64,000 nucleotides of DNA from assembly GCF_039729015.1 (NCBI RefSeq), contig NZ_CP155792.1, positions 1,260,001 through 1,324,000 on the forward strand, read 5' to 3'. Source of the stretch: Blastococcus sp. HT6-30. GTDB taxonomy: Bacteria; Actinomycetota; Actinomycetes; Mycobacteriales; Geodermatophilaceae. Numbering within the stretch: the first letter of the stretch is position 1; each line of letters begins with the position of its first letter. The notes beneath the pieces are model-generated. The model was not told the DNA's origin, searched no databases, and saw only the letters and a program-made list of their open reading frames with translations. Of this stretch, positions 47,861 to 56,579 are shown piece after piece. Both the position numbers and the translations under genes were made by a program.

Positions 47861-49561
47861 ATGACCTGGCCCCGGCCGGTCCCCGTGATCGGCGATCGCA
47901 CCTCCGCAGCCCAGCGCGCGGCCGACCCGTCCGGCTGGGCGTTCGATCCGAACACCGTGGCGGCGCTGCACGCGGTCGTCGACGCCCGCCGCGACGTCCG
48001 CCGCTACCGCCCCGACCCGGTGCCGCCGGACCTGCTGCGCACGGTGCTCGGCGCCGGGCACCGCGCCCCGTCGGTGGGGCACTCGCAGCCGTGGCGGTTC
48101 GTCGTCGTCACCGAGCAGGCGACCCGCGACCGCGCCGCTGCGCTGGCCGACCGGGAGCGGTTGCGGCAGGCCGAGCTGCTCACGCCCGACCGGCGCGCCC
48201 GGCTGCTCGACCTCCAGCTCGAGGGGATCCGCGAGGCGCCGGTCGGCGTCGTCGTCGCCTGCGACCGCCGGGCGCACGCCACCGGGGTGCTCGGCCGAGC
48301 CACGTTCCCCGACGCCGACCTGTGGAGCTGCGCCTGCGCGATCCAGAACATCTGGCTCGCCGCTCGCGCTTCCGGGCTCGGCCTGGGCTGGGTGACCCTC
48401 TTCCAGCCGACCGACCTCGCCCAGCTGCTGGACCTGCCCGAGGGGGTGGAGACCCTCGGCTGGCTGTGTCTCGGCTGGCCCGACGAGCGGCCCCCGGAGC
48501 CGGGGCTGGTGCGGCACGGCTGGTCGACCCGCCTGTCGCTGGACGACGTCGTCCTGGCCGAGCGCTGGCCGGCCGACGGCAGTCCGGAGGCCCCCGTCTC
48601 GCACCTGGCCGGGCCGGAGCCGGAGGCCGTGGTCGCCGCCCGCGACTCCGGCGACGACCTGCTCGCCGTGCCCGGCTCGCTCGGGGTGCTCGACCGCGCC
48701 GTCGACCGGGTCCTCGCCCTGCCCGGCGCGGAGCCGGCCACCGGGACGCTGGTCGTCGTCGCCGGCGACCACCCCGTGGCCACGGCGCACGCCGTCTCCG
48801 CCTACCCGGCGTCGGTCACCGCCGACGTGCTCGCCGCCACCGCCACCGGCGAGTCGCTCGGCGCGGCCACCGCGGCCCAGGCCGGGCTGGCGGTGCGGGC
48901 CCACTCCGCCGTGTCGCCGGATCCGCAGGGCGATCTCGTCACCGCCGACGCCCTCACCCCGGCCGCGGTCGAGGCGCTGGTCGCCGAGGGCCGCGAGCTG
49001 GGCCGGGAGCTGGCCCGGCACGGGCTGGTCTGCCTGGGGGAGGTGGGCATCGGCAACACCACGGTCGCCGCGGCCCTGACCTGCGCGCTGCTGGGCCTCG
49101 ACCCCGAGCGGGCCGTCGGGCTCGGTGCCGGCGCCGATGCGGCGATGCTGGCCCGCAAGCGCGCCGTCGTCACCACGGCCCTGGCGCGGGCGCGCGCCGA
49201 GCACGGCGCAGCGCTCGGGGAGCCGCGGACCGCGCTCGCGGCCCTCGGCGGGCCGGAGCTCGCGGTGCTCGCGGGGGTCACGCTCGGCGCGGCCGCGGAG
49301 GGCGTGCCCGTGGTGCTCGACGGACTGGTCACCTCCGTCTCCGCCGTCGTCGCCGTGCGGCTGGAGCCGGCCGCCCGCACCGCACTGGTCGCCGGGCAGC
49401 GCAGCCGTGAGCGGGCGCACGCCGAGGTGCTGACCGAGCTCGGCCTCGAACCACTGCTGGACCTCCGGCTGCGCTCCGGCGAGGGCGTCGGGGCGGCGCT
49501 GGGCGCGCAGCTGCTGCTCACCGCGCTGGGGGCCCGGCGCACCGCGGGACGGGTGTCGTGA
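47861..49561 (+). CDS. cobT: BluB-CobT fusion: DMB synthase and DMB phosphoribosyltransferase
   Basis: 566 residues from ATG 47861 after GGAGG. Residues about 25-215 are BluB ('RRDVRRYRPDPVPPDLLRTV', 'GHRAPSVGHSQPWRFVVV', 'WLAARASGLGLGWVTLF'), the flavin enzyme that turns FMNH2 into 5,6-dimethylbenzimidazole. Residues about 245-566 are CobT ('VVVAGDHPVATAHAVSAYPA', 'LGEVGIGNTTVAAALTCALL', catalytic Glu about 541 in 'LRSGEGVGAAL'), which activates that base with nicotinate mononucleotide. The fusion joins making and using the B12 lower ligand. cobU and cobS follow. I found no B12 riboswitch in 47563-47860. Confidence 0.95.
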   Translation: MTWPRPVPVIGDRTSAAQRAADPSGWAFDPNTVAALHAVVDARRDVRRYRPDPVPPDLLRTVLGAGHRAPSVGHSQPWRFVVVTEQATRDRAAALADRERLRQAELLTPDRRARLLDLQLEGIREAPVGVVVACDRRAHATGVLGRATFPDADLWSCACAIQNIWLAARASGLGLGWVTLFQPTDLAQLLDLPEGVETLGWLCLGWPDERPPEPGLVRHGWSTRLSLDDVVLAERWPADGSPEAPVSHLAGPEPEAVVAARDSGDDLLAVPGSLGVLDRAVDRVLALPGAEPATGTLVVVAGDHPVATAHAVSAYPASVTADVLAATATGESLGAATAAQAGLAVRAHSAVSPDPQGDLVTADALTPAAVEALVAEGRELGRELARHGLVCLGEVGIGNTTVAAALTCALLGLDPERAVGLGAGADAAMLARKRAVVTTALARARAEHGAALGEPRTALAALGGPELAVLAGVTLGAAAEGVPVVLDGLVTSVSAVVAVRLEPAARTALVAGQRSRERAHAEVLTELGLEPLLDLRLRSGEGVGAALGAQLLLTALGARRTAGRVS

Positions 49562-50103
49562 TCGGTCGCCCACCCCGCCGGACGCTGGTGCTCGGCGGCG
49601 CCCGCTCGGGCAAGTCCGGGTACGCCGAGCAGCTGCTGGCCCGGGCGCGGCGCGTGGAGTACGTCGCCTGCGGGCTGCCCGCCGACGGCGGCGACCTGGA
49701 GTGGGCAGACCGGGTGGCGCTGCACCGCGACCGCCGCCCGGCGACCTGGCGCACGGTCGAGACCGTCGACCTGGTGGGTGTGCTCGGACAGCCCGGCCCC
49801 CCGGTGCTGGTCGACTGCCTGTCCACCTGGCTGGCCCGGGTGATGGACGACTGCGCGGTGTGGGACGGCGGTTCCGGCGCCGACGAGCGGCTCGGCGCAG
49901 CCGTCGACGACGTCGTGCGGGCGTGGGCCGGCACCCGCCGCCGGGTGGTCGCGGTGAGCAACGAGGTGGGCTCCGGCGTGGTGCCGGCGACCGCGTCGGG
50001 CCGCCGGTTCCGCGACGAGCTGGGCATCCTCAATGCTCGCGTCGCCGCCGCTTCCCAGCGGGTGTGGCTGCTCACCGCCGGGCTGCCCCAGCGGCTGCGA
50101 TGA
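49558..50103 (+). CDS. cobU: Adenosylcobinamide kinase / guanylyltransferase CobU
   Basis: 181 residues from GTG 49558, overlapping the previous stop by GTGA. P-loop 'GGARSGKSGYAEQL', the guanylylated His in 'ADRVALHRDRRP', and 'VAVSNEVGSGVVPATASGRR'. It phosphorylates adenosylcobinamide and attaches GMP, giving the substrate for CobS. Length is normal. Confidence 0.96.
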   Translation: MIGRPPRRTLVLGGARSGKSGYAEQLLARARRVEYVACGLPADGGDLEWADRVALHRDRRPATWRTVETVDLVGVLGQPGPPVLVDCLSTWLARVMDDCAVWDGGSGADERLGAAVDDVVRAWAGTRRRVVAVSNEVGSGVVPATASGRRFRDELGILNARVAAASQRVWLLTAGLPQRLR

Positions 50104-50903
50104 GCGCACCGGAGCGCACCGCCGGCGCTGGGCCGCTCACCGCGCTGGGCCTGTTCAGCGTGCTGCCCGTGCCGGCAGGCGCCCGCAACCCCGGACCGGG
50201 CGTGCTGCGCTGGCTGCCGGTGGTCGGGCTCGTGCTCGGGGCGCTCGCCTGCCTCCCCGGGCTGGCGGTGTGGCGCGGGGCAGGGGAGGGGTCGCCGCTG
50301 CTCGCGGCGGCGCTGGTGGTGACCGCGCTGGCCCTGCTCACCCGGGGGCTGCACCTGGACGCGACCGCCGACCTGGCCGACGGGCTCGGCAGCGGGCGCC
50401 CGGCGGAGCAGGCGCTGGCGATCATGCGCCGCCCCGAGGTCGGCGCCTTCGCCGTCGCGGCGGTCGCCTGCACGCTGCTGGTCCAGGTCGCGGCGACGGC
50501 CACGGTGCTGGGGCAGGCGACACCGGCCGAGGGCGTCCTGGCCGTCGTGCTCGCGACCGTCACGGGCCGGACGGCGGTGCTGCATGCGGCCGCCCGGCCG
50601 GCCGCCCCGGGCTCTTCGCTCGGCGTCCTGGTCACCGGTTCCGGGAGCCCGGTGGCGCGCTGGGCGGCCACGGCGGTGCTGCTGGCCGCAGCGGTCGCGG
50701 CCCGGCTCACCGTCGGTGGCACGACCGCGGAGGCGATGTGGTCGGCCGCCGCGGTCGTCGTCGCGCTGCTGGGGGCCGCCCTGCTGGCCCGGCACGCCGC
50801 CCGGCGTCTCGGCGGGGTGAACGGCGACGTCTTCGGTGCGGTGGTCGAGACGGCGAGCACCGCCACCCTCGTCGTGCTGGCCGCCGGGGTCACCTGGACC
50901 TGA
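50100..50903 (+). CDS. cobS: Adenosylcobinamide-GDP ribazoletransferase (cobalamin synthase) CobS
   Basis: 267 residues from ATG 50100, overlapping cobU by ATGA. An integral membrane protein with about six helices and the family motifs 'RGLHLDATADLADGLGSG', 'AIMRRPEVGAFAVAAV' and 'RRLGGVNGDVFGAVVE'. It joins GDP-cobinamide with alpha-ribazole to give adenosylcobalamin, the last step fed by the BluB-CobT and CobU activities encoded upstream. Confidence 0.96.
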   Translation: MSAPERTAGAGPLTALGLFSVLPVPAGARNPGPGVLRWLPVVGLVLGALACLPGLAVWRGAGEGSPLLAAALVVTALALLTRGLHLDATADLADGLGSGRPAEQALAIMRRPEVGAFAVAAVACTLLVQVAATATVLGQATPAEGVLAVVLATVTGRTAVLHAAARPAAPGSSLGVLVTGSGSPVARWAATAVLLAAAVAARLTVGGTTAEAMWSAAAVVVALLGAALLARHAARRLGGVNGDVFGAVVETASTATLVVLAAGVTWT

Positions 50904-50925
50904 GCCCGTGGTCGGGCCCGAGCGC

Positions 50926-51702
50926 TCAAGCCTCCGGGAAGAGGGAGCGCACCCCGAGCCGGGTCGGCCGGACGAAGGGCCGCCAGGTGCCGGGCGGTTG
51001 GGCCAGCCGGTCGGCGACGATCCAGAGCACCGCCGGGTCCACGCCCATGCCGAGGTGGCTGGCGTGCACGGCCACGTTCTCGCTGTGCGGCCCCTCCTCC
51101 TGGAGGCAGGCGCGCCAGTCGACGACCCCGTCCCAGCGGGAGTAGACCGAGGTGCTCGGCACCGGCAGCGCCGGAGCCGGACGGACCTCCCCCACCGCCC
51201 GCAGTCGGCGGAACTGCCCGACCATGCCGCCGGGCCCGGCCCCGCGGCGCGGCCGCATCGGGACACCGGCGAACGGGGAGCCGAGCGAGACCACCTGCCG
51301 GACCAGCCGCGGGCTGCGCTGGGTCAGCCGCCGGGCGAAGATCCCGCCCAGGCTCTGGCCGACGATGCTGACCGGTCCGCCGTGCTCGTCGGCGAGCCGC
51401 TGCACCAGGGCGCGGACGCCGTCGACGACTCCCGGCCGGGGCCCGTGGTTGCGGCCGAGGTCCCAGCCCACCGTGGGGTAGCCGAGGCGGCCGAGCCAGG
51501 CGCGCAGCGTGCGGGTGGAGACGTCCGAAGCCAGCCAGCCGGGCAGGACGACGACGGGGTGCGGCTCGCCGCGGGGCGCCAGCCGGAGCAGCGGCAGCCC
51601 GGCGGCCAGCGCACCGGCGCTGACCAGGGCACGCGCCGGTTCGGTGAGGGCGAGCAGGGTGTCGGTGCGCTCGCCGCGGGCCGGCTCGGATCGGGAACTC
51701 AC
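50926..51702 (-). CDS. Alpha/beta hydrolase (lipase/esterase-like)
   Basis: 258 residues from GTG 51702. 'PHPVVVLPGWLASDVSTRTL' near the start, nucleophile elbow 'IVGQSLGGIFAR' (Ser about 132), 'VVSLGSPFAG' and 'HASHLGMGVDPAVLWIVADR' with the likely catalytic His. It resembles PGAP1-like or esterase/lipase proteins of actinobacteria that act on lipids or esters. No signal peptide is clear. It converges with cobS. Confidence 0.88.
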   Translation of the reverse strand: MSSRSEPARGERTDTLLALTEPARALVSAGALAAGLPLLRLAPRGEPHPVVVLPGWLASDVSTRTLRAWLGRLGYPTVGWDLGRNHGPRPGVVDGVRALVQRLADEHGGPVSIVGQSLGGIFARRLTQRSPRLVRQVVSLGSPFAGVPMRPRRGAGPGGMVGQFRRLRAVGEVRPAPALPVPSTSVYSRWDGVVDWRACLQEEGPHSENVAVHASHLGMGVDPAVLWIVADRLAQPPGTWRPFVRPTRLGVRSLFPEA

Positions 51703-51731
51703 CTGCCCCGGATGCCCGGACAACCGGTGGA

Positions 51732-52037
51732 TCAGTCGCCGGGGGGCAGCACGCGGGGGACGAACACCTCGTCGATGGGCCGGGGGCCGACGTACTGGCG
51801 GCAGGTGCAGGGCACCCAGTTGTGCCCCGACCAGCGGCCGCGCTTGTCGTAGGTGTCCCGCCGCAGCTCGGCGTAGCAGGTGTTCGTCTCGGTGTCGTGC
51901 TGGCTGAGCGTGTGCCCGCACCCGCACAGCGGCGTCACCGGTGGGGGAGGAGCCGTCCGCCGGCCCCGGCCCAGTCGCCCGGCGACGAAACCGGCGCCGA
52001 GCAGCGCCGCGCCCACCAGCAGGCTGATCGGATCCAT
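51732..52037 (-). CDS. Small membrane-anchored Cys/His protein
   Basis: 101 residues from ATG 52037 with GGGAGGAG nine bases upstream. One N-terminal helix ('LLVGAALLGAGFVAGRLG'), then a Cys/His-rich part with 'CGCGHTLSQHDTETNTC' and 'CTCRQY'. The Cys spacing could bind zinc. The 'CGCGHTLSQHD' phrase is common in short actinobacterial proteins of unknown role. Confidence 0.75.
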   Translation of the reverse strand: MDPISLLVGAALLGAGFVAGRLGRGRRTAPPPPVTPLCGCGHTLSQHDTETNTCYAELRRDTYDKRGRWSGHNWVPCTCRQYVGPRPIDEVFVPRVLPPGD

Positions 52038-52192
52038 GGTGCGTGCTCCTCCCGCGAGGCCTCCGACGGTAGCGCGGTGGGCGTTCCCCGGTCGTCCGTC
52101 GGCGGTGCCGCTACTGCCGAGCGCGTCCACCGGTATGACCCACGCCACGTCCGACGTGCTCAGGGTGATTGGACGGCGAGCGGCTGGGGAAC

Positions 52193-52462
52193 GTGTATCC
52201 CGTGGATACGTACGCCGTCGGGTTCGCCCGTCCTGATCGCTGGTCGGGCGGCACGCGGACCGAGCAGACCTACCCCTGGCACGCCGTGGAGGCCCACCGA
52301 CCGCCGGCCGAGCTCGACGGCGAGGTGGAGCTGGCCGTGTGCGGTGCCATCGTCCAGGTGTGGGGCACGCAGAAGTGGGAGCGGGTCGGCCTCGGCCGCA
52401 CCGGCTGCCCCGAGTGCGCGCGCCTCACCGCCCTCGACAACCGGCTGACCAGCGCCCGCTGA
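52193..52462 (+). CDS. Small actinobacterial protein with possible zinc knuckle
   Basis: 89 residues from GTG 52193 (a TTG at 52169 would add eight). It has one Cys in 'LAVCGAIVQVWGTQKWER' and a pair in 'TGCPECARL', with 'TYPWHAVEA'; a Cys/His metal site is possible. The family is known to me only as conserved hypothetical. It is followed by the hairpin at 52478-52503. Confidence 0.7.
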   Translation: MYPVDTYAVGFARPDRWSGGTRTEQTYPWHAVEAHRPPAELDGEVELAVCGAIVQVWGTQKWERVGLGRTGCPECARLTALDNRLTSAR

Positions 52463-52477
52463 CCCGGCCGGCCAGGC

Positions 52478-52503
52478 CCCGGATCCCGGTACAGGGATCC
52501 GGG
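52478..52503. terminator. Hairpin between converging genes
   Basis: CCCGGATCCC (52478-52487), loop GGTACA, GGGATCCGGG (52494-52503), ten perfect pairs. It lies between the stops of two convergent genes, so it can serve as a terminator for both. Confidence 0.75.
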
Positions 52504-52562
52504 CCCACGCATGTCCGGTGGGGGCGTGCGACGGGCCTCCACGGCCGCAGGGCCCGGGGGAG

Positions 52563-53750
52563 TCAGCGCTTGTCGGGCTTCCGTCCGCTGATCGCGGAGA
52601 GACCGGTGATCGCGCGGCCGACGATCAGCGCCTGCACCGAGTCGGTGCCCTCGAAGGTGAAGATCGCCTCCATGTCGGCGTGGTGACGGGCGATGTGGTG
52701 GTCGAGCAGGATGCCGTCACCGCCGAGGATGTCCCGGGCGTCGGCGACGATCGCCCGCGCCTTGGCCGCGTGGTTCATCTTCGCCAGCGACGCCATGGCG
52801 GCGGTCATCCGGCCGTCGTCGGCGAGCTTCGACAGCCGCCAGCACATCAGCTGCATGGAGGTGATCTCGGCGAGCATCCGGGCCAGCTTGTCCTGCACCA
52901 GCTGGAACCCGGCGATGGGCTGGCCGAACTGCTCTCGCTCGAGCGCATGCGCCAGCGCGAGCTCGTAGGACGCCGTCGCCAGGCCCAGGGCCCGCCACGC
53001 CACCGTGTACCGGGTCCGGTCGAGCATCTGCGAGACGTCCTTGAACGAGTGGCAGTTGGCCAGCTTGTTCGCCGCGGGCACCCGCACGTCGGTCAGCGTG
53101 ATCTCGGCCTGCCACACCGCCCGCAGCGCCGTCTTGCCGGTCATGACCGTGGCCTCGTAGCCGGGCGTGCCCTTCTCGACGACGTAGCCACCGACGGCGC
53201 CGTCCTCGCCGCGGGCCCAGATGATCACGTAGTCGGCGATGGTGCCGTTGCCGATCCACTTCTTCTGACCGTTCAGGACGAAGCCGTCGCCGTCGCGGCG
53301 GGCCGAGGTCTCCAGGCCGACGGCGTCCGAGCCGTGCTTGGGCTCGGTGAGGCCGAACGCGCCGATCTTCTCCAGACGCGCCATCTCCGGCAGGAAGCGT
53401 GCGCGCTGCTCGTCGTCGCCCAGGACGGCGATCGACTGCATCGCCAGGAAGCTGTGCACCCCGTTGAACGTGCCGATGCTGCCGTCGGCGCGGGCGAGCT
53501 CGGCGGCGACCAGCCCGGCGGCGACGTTGCTCATCCCGGGGCAGCCGTGGCCCTCGATGGTGCCGCCGACGATCCCCAGCCCGGCGAGCTTCTGCGCCAT
53601 CTCGAACGGGAAGTCGGCGCGTTCCCAGTAGTCGTTGATGTACGGGGTGACCTCTGCGTCGCAGAAGGCGCGGACCCGGTCCCGGATCTCGATCTCGGCG
53701 GGCTCGAGGAGGTCCTCGATGGAGTAGAAGTCAGGGGTGTCGACGGCCAC
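52563..53750 (-). CDS. Acyl-CoA dehydrogenase family protein (glutaryl-CoA dehydrogenase-like)
   Basis: 395 residues. FAD/acyl-CoA dehydrogenase fold with 'FGLTEPKHGSDAVGLETSAR', 'GDGFVLNGQKKWIGNGTIAD', 'REQFGQPIAGFQLVQDKLAR' and the catalytic Glu 367 in 'FTFEGTDSVQALIVGRAITG'. The Glu position and 'EGT' wording fit glutaryl-CoA or short/branched-chain dehydrogenases. Partner electron transfer flavoprotein genes are not in the window. It is the only gene of its strand here, so its pathway is open. Confidence 0.93.
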   Translation of the reverse strand: MAVDTPDFYSIEDLLEPAEIEIRDRVRAFCDAEVTPYINDYWERADFPFEMAQKLAGLGIVGGTIEGHGCPGMSNVAAGLVAAELARADGSIGTFNGVHSFLAMQSIAVLGDDEQRARFLPEMARLEKIGAFGLTEPKHGSDAVGLETSARRDGDGFVLNGQKKWIGNGTIADYVIIWARGEDGAVGGYVVEKGTPGYEATVMTGKTALRAVWQAEITLTDVRVPAANKLANCHSFKDVSQMLDRTRYTVAWRALGLATASYELALAHALEREQFGQPIAGFQLVQDKLARMLAEITSMQLMCWRLSKLADDGRMTAAMASLAKMNHAAKARAIVADARDILGGDGILLDHHIARHHADMEAIFTFEGTDSVQALIVGRAITGLSAISGRKPDKR

Positions 53751-53776
53751 GAGCCGAACGTACGTCGAACAGCAGC

Positions 53777-53977
53777 ATGCTGCCCGTCGTGCACGTCGTC
53801 ATCGCGCCCGACTCGTCCGGGGGCAGCATGACGGCCGCGGACGCCGCCGCGGCGCACGCGCTGGCGGAGGTGGAGCTCGACGCCGAGCGGTGCCGCGCCG
53901 AGGCGCCGAGTTCGCTGCCGGAGCCGGCCGCCCGGGTGCTCGGTGCGGTGCTGCCGCCGGCCACGCGGCCGCGGTAG
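53777..53977 (+). pseudogene. N-terminal remnant of a glycerate kinase
   Basis: The first about 30 residues, 'VHVVIAPDSSGGSMTAADAA'AA, match the family opening (V-IAPD-F-G-LTA-EAA-AI), then the sequence turns into an unrelated Pro/Ala-rich end and stops at 53977. More than 300 residues of a kinase are missing. It is a deletion scar between the dehydrogenase and the potassium channel. Confidence 0.55.
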
Positions 53978-54012
53978 TTTGCGTCGTCCTGCCCACCGCC
54001 CCAGGAGTTCCG

Positions 54013-55047
54013 TTGCCGTTCCTCCTCCACCGCTTCACCCGGTTCCTCCGGCTGCGCCTGAGCGGTTGGCGGCTGCCGCTCGCGGTCGCGGTGTTCGTCT
54101 TCCTCTCCAGCTGGCTGGCGATGGCGTTGGTGGAGCCGGCCGGCAGCACGATCACCGCGCCGGGCACCTACTGGTGGTACTTCCTGGTCACCGGCGCGAC
54201 CGTGGGCTACGGCGACGTCTTCCCCAGCTCGATCGGCGGCCGGGTCATCGGTGCCTACGTGATCGTGGGCGGCATCGTCACCCTGACCCTGCTGTTCACC
54301 CAGCTGTCCGAGGCCCTGCAGTCGCTGCGGGGCCGGCGCCTGAGAGGTGTGGTCCCCCTGGACATGTCCGATCACGTGGTGCTGCTGGGCTACTGGCCCG
54401 GGCGCACCGAGCGGATCGTCGCCGAGCTGACCGCCGAGGGGCGGACCCAGGTGGCGCTGTGCGCCTGGAACGACGTCATGGAGAACCCGATGCCGGACCA
54501 GCCGGCGGTGCACTTCGTCCGCGGCGACCTCACCCACGAGGACGTTCTGCAGCGGGCGTGCGTGCCGGAGGCCCGGACGGTGGTGATCGACGCCCGGGAC
54601 GACAACGAGACGCTCGCCGTCGCGGTCGCCGTCGAGCACGCCCACCCGGGGGTCCACCTGGTGGCAGCGCTGCGCGACCTCGAGCGGCGGGACACGCTGC
54701 GCTACGTCAGTGCGGGCGTGCAGGTGGTCCAGTGGCACATGCCCTCCCTGCTCACCGAGGAGGCGAACGACCCCGGCATCACGCAGGTCTACAGCGAGCT
54801 CATGACCCACGGCGGTCGCAACACCTACTCGCTGACGGTGCCCCCGGGCTTCCCGCACGCCACGTTCGGCGAGTGCCAGCGCCACTTCGGCTCTGCCTTC
54901 GGTGCGACGGTGCTGGCGGTGCGCGGCCCCGACGGGCTCGCGGTCAGCCCGCCGTGGGACACCCGCGTCGCGGCGGGGACGACGCTCTACTACGTCGCTG
55001 CCGGGCGCATCCCCGCCCGGCAGCTGTTCGCCGGGCACCGCTCCTAG
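54013..55047 (+). CDS. Potassium channel with RCK (TrkA-N) domain
   Basis: 344 residues from TTG 54013 with AGGAG five bases upstream. Two transmembrane helices flank a pore loop with selectivity filter 'TVGYGD' (63-68). The cytoplasmic RCK domain starts 'LDMSDHVVLLGYWPGRTERI' and continues 'VHFVRGDLTHEDVLQRA', 'VVIDARDDNETLAVAVAVEH'. The C-terminal TrkA-C-like part follows. It should form a tetrameric K+ channel gated by ligand binding to the RCK ring. The Rossmann glycine pattern is reduced ('LLGYWPG'), so the ligand may not be NAD(H). Confidence 0.93.
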   Translation: MPFLLHRFTRFLRLRLSGWRLPLAVAVFVFLSSWLAMALVEPAGSTITAPGTYWWYFLVTGATVGYGDVFPSSIGGRVIGAYVIVGGIVTLTLLFTQLSEALQSLRGRRLRGVVPLDMSDHVVLLGYWPGRTERIVAELTAEGRTQVALCAWNDVMENPMPDQPAVHFVRGDLTHEDVLQRACVPEARTVVIDARDDNETLAVAVAVEHAHPGVHLVAALRDLERRDTLRYVSAGVQVVQWHMPSLLTEEANDPGITQVYSELMTHGGRNTYSLTVPPGFPHATFGECQRHFGSAFGATVLAVRGPDGLAVSPPWDTRVAAGTTLYYVAAGRIPARQLFAGHRS

Positions 55048-55190
55048 GACGGGTGGCCCTCGACGTCGGCCTCGTCACCCTGCGGTGCCTCGCGCGGCCC
55101 GCTCTGCGCTTCCAGGGACGCCTCCATCTCGGGCGTCTCCTGCTCCAGGGCGATGTCGCGCGGCTGCGGCGTCTCGGAAGGACTCGTCAT
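55044..55190 (-). CDS. 48-residue acidic protein overlapping the channel gene end
   Basis: ATG 55190 is preceded by GGGTGG. The frame reads 'MTSPSETPQPRDIALEQETP' then 'EMEASLEAQSGPREAPQGDE' and ends at a TAG (55046-55044) that overlaps the channel TAG on the other strand. Highly acidic, no hydrophobic segment, probably disordered. Codon bias supports coding. Function unknown. Confidence 0.55.
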   Translation of the reverse strand: MTSPSETPQPRDIALEQETPEMEASLEAQSGPREAPQGDEADVEGHPS

Positions 55191-55233
55191 GCATCCACCC
55201 TGCCGCAGTGCCGCGCGCCCCGCTCCTCGGTCG

Positions 55234-56426
55234 TCACTCGCTGCCGGTGGGCAGCCACGCCGGTCGGTAGAGCACCGCGCCGGAGACCGCCGGAACGTCC
55301 AGCACCACGGTGCCGGTGAACTGCTGGGACGGCCCGAGCGGCCCGCCCGGGAGGGGCGCCGCCCCGGTGTCGCACGCGCCGGCCGGGCCGACTCCGGTGA
55401 CCACGGTGCCGCCGTCCCCGACGAGGCGGAAGTCGCCGGCCACGACGCCGCGCTCGCTCCCCAGGCTGGAGAGATCGGCGCCGGTGGTCACCGTGACCCG
55501 GACCGCCACGAGCGAGCCGTTGCCCGCGACGACGGACGGGTCGGTGCAGGACACGCCCGTCTGCACGTCGGCCACGGTGACGGAGAGGACCAGGTCGCTG
55601 GTCGCGAGGTTCCGCACCTCGAGGGCCTCCCCGGGCACATGCACCGCGGTCGCCGGCTTCGCGGCCGGGGGCTTTGCGGCCGGCGTTTGCTCCGTCGGTA
55701 GCTGCTGCGTCGACGTCGACGTCGACGTCGGGGCGGCCGGTTGCCGAGGCGTGGTCGGGGCCGCCGGCTTCCTGGTCGGGGACGCGGGGGTGACCGAGGC
55801 CGGCACCGGGGCGACCGGCGGTGGGGTGGGGACGAGGGAGGCGGGCACCTGGTCGACCGGCTCGGTGCGGTCCCCGGCGGACCGGGTCGGGGTCGCCGGG
55901 GAAGAGGCGGCCTGCACACCCCGGCTCGCCGGCGACGAACCGGCGTTGGCGGACGCCGCAGGGGCGCCGGGGAGGAACCACTCGGCCCCGGGGGCAACGC
56001 GCCGATGGTGGGGATCACCAGCGGGCCCATGCCGCTGCCCTCGGGCAGGGTCCACACCTGCGAGTCCGCCCGGTCGTCCGCTGCCACCTGCAGGCCATCG
56101 GCGCCGGCCGTGGGGACGCCCGTCGCGCTCAGCGTCACCAGGGCGGCGGACCCCAGCCCGCCCGTCATGACGGCCAGCGCCCGCAAGCGGCGCAGGGCCG
56201 CCATCTCGGCGTTCCGGCGCGCCTCGGGCGACGGTGACGGCCTCGCCGACCGCTTCGGCGGCACGCGCCGGCGCACGGCCGGGGCCGGGGGCCGGACGGC
56301 GGAAGGATCGCGCGGGAAGGGCGACGGCCGCGGTGCCGCGCCGGCCCTCGCGTCGGGGGCCGCGAGGTGCGTCCCGGGAGCGGGAGCAGCCCCGACGGCG
56401 GACTGGGGCGGGGCGGTCATCGTCAT
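55234..56426 (-). pseudogene. Frameshifted secreted Pro/Thr-rich membrane-anchored protein
   Basis: The N-terminal part from ATG 56426 has a basic Pro/Ala-rich inside region, one helix ('ALAVMTGGLGSAALVTLSAT') and 'LPEGSGMGPLVIPTIGALPP'. The C-terminal part lies in another frame: 'AEWFLPGAPAASANAG', a Pro/Thr/Ser stalk, then a beta domain 'VRNLATSDLVLSVTVADVQT' ending 'VLYRPAWLPTGSE' at 55234. The break is at a run of four C and five G (55986-55994); adding one base restores a single frame of about 397 residues. This may be a true inactivating indel or a homopolymer sequencing error. Function unknown; envelope protein. Confidence 0.7.
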
Positions 56427-56579
56427 CACCGCCAGGGTCGACGAGCCGGGGGAACGGCGGCGCAGCAGCGGCTGGAACGGTATCCGGCCGGACGGGGTCC
56501 GGAGGTCGGTCCCGGACAGGAGCCGCCCTTTCCACCCACTCTTGGACCGCCCGTCCCCCCACACCTGGGGGGCGCCGGG

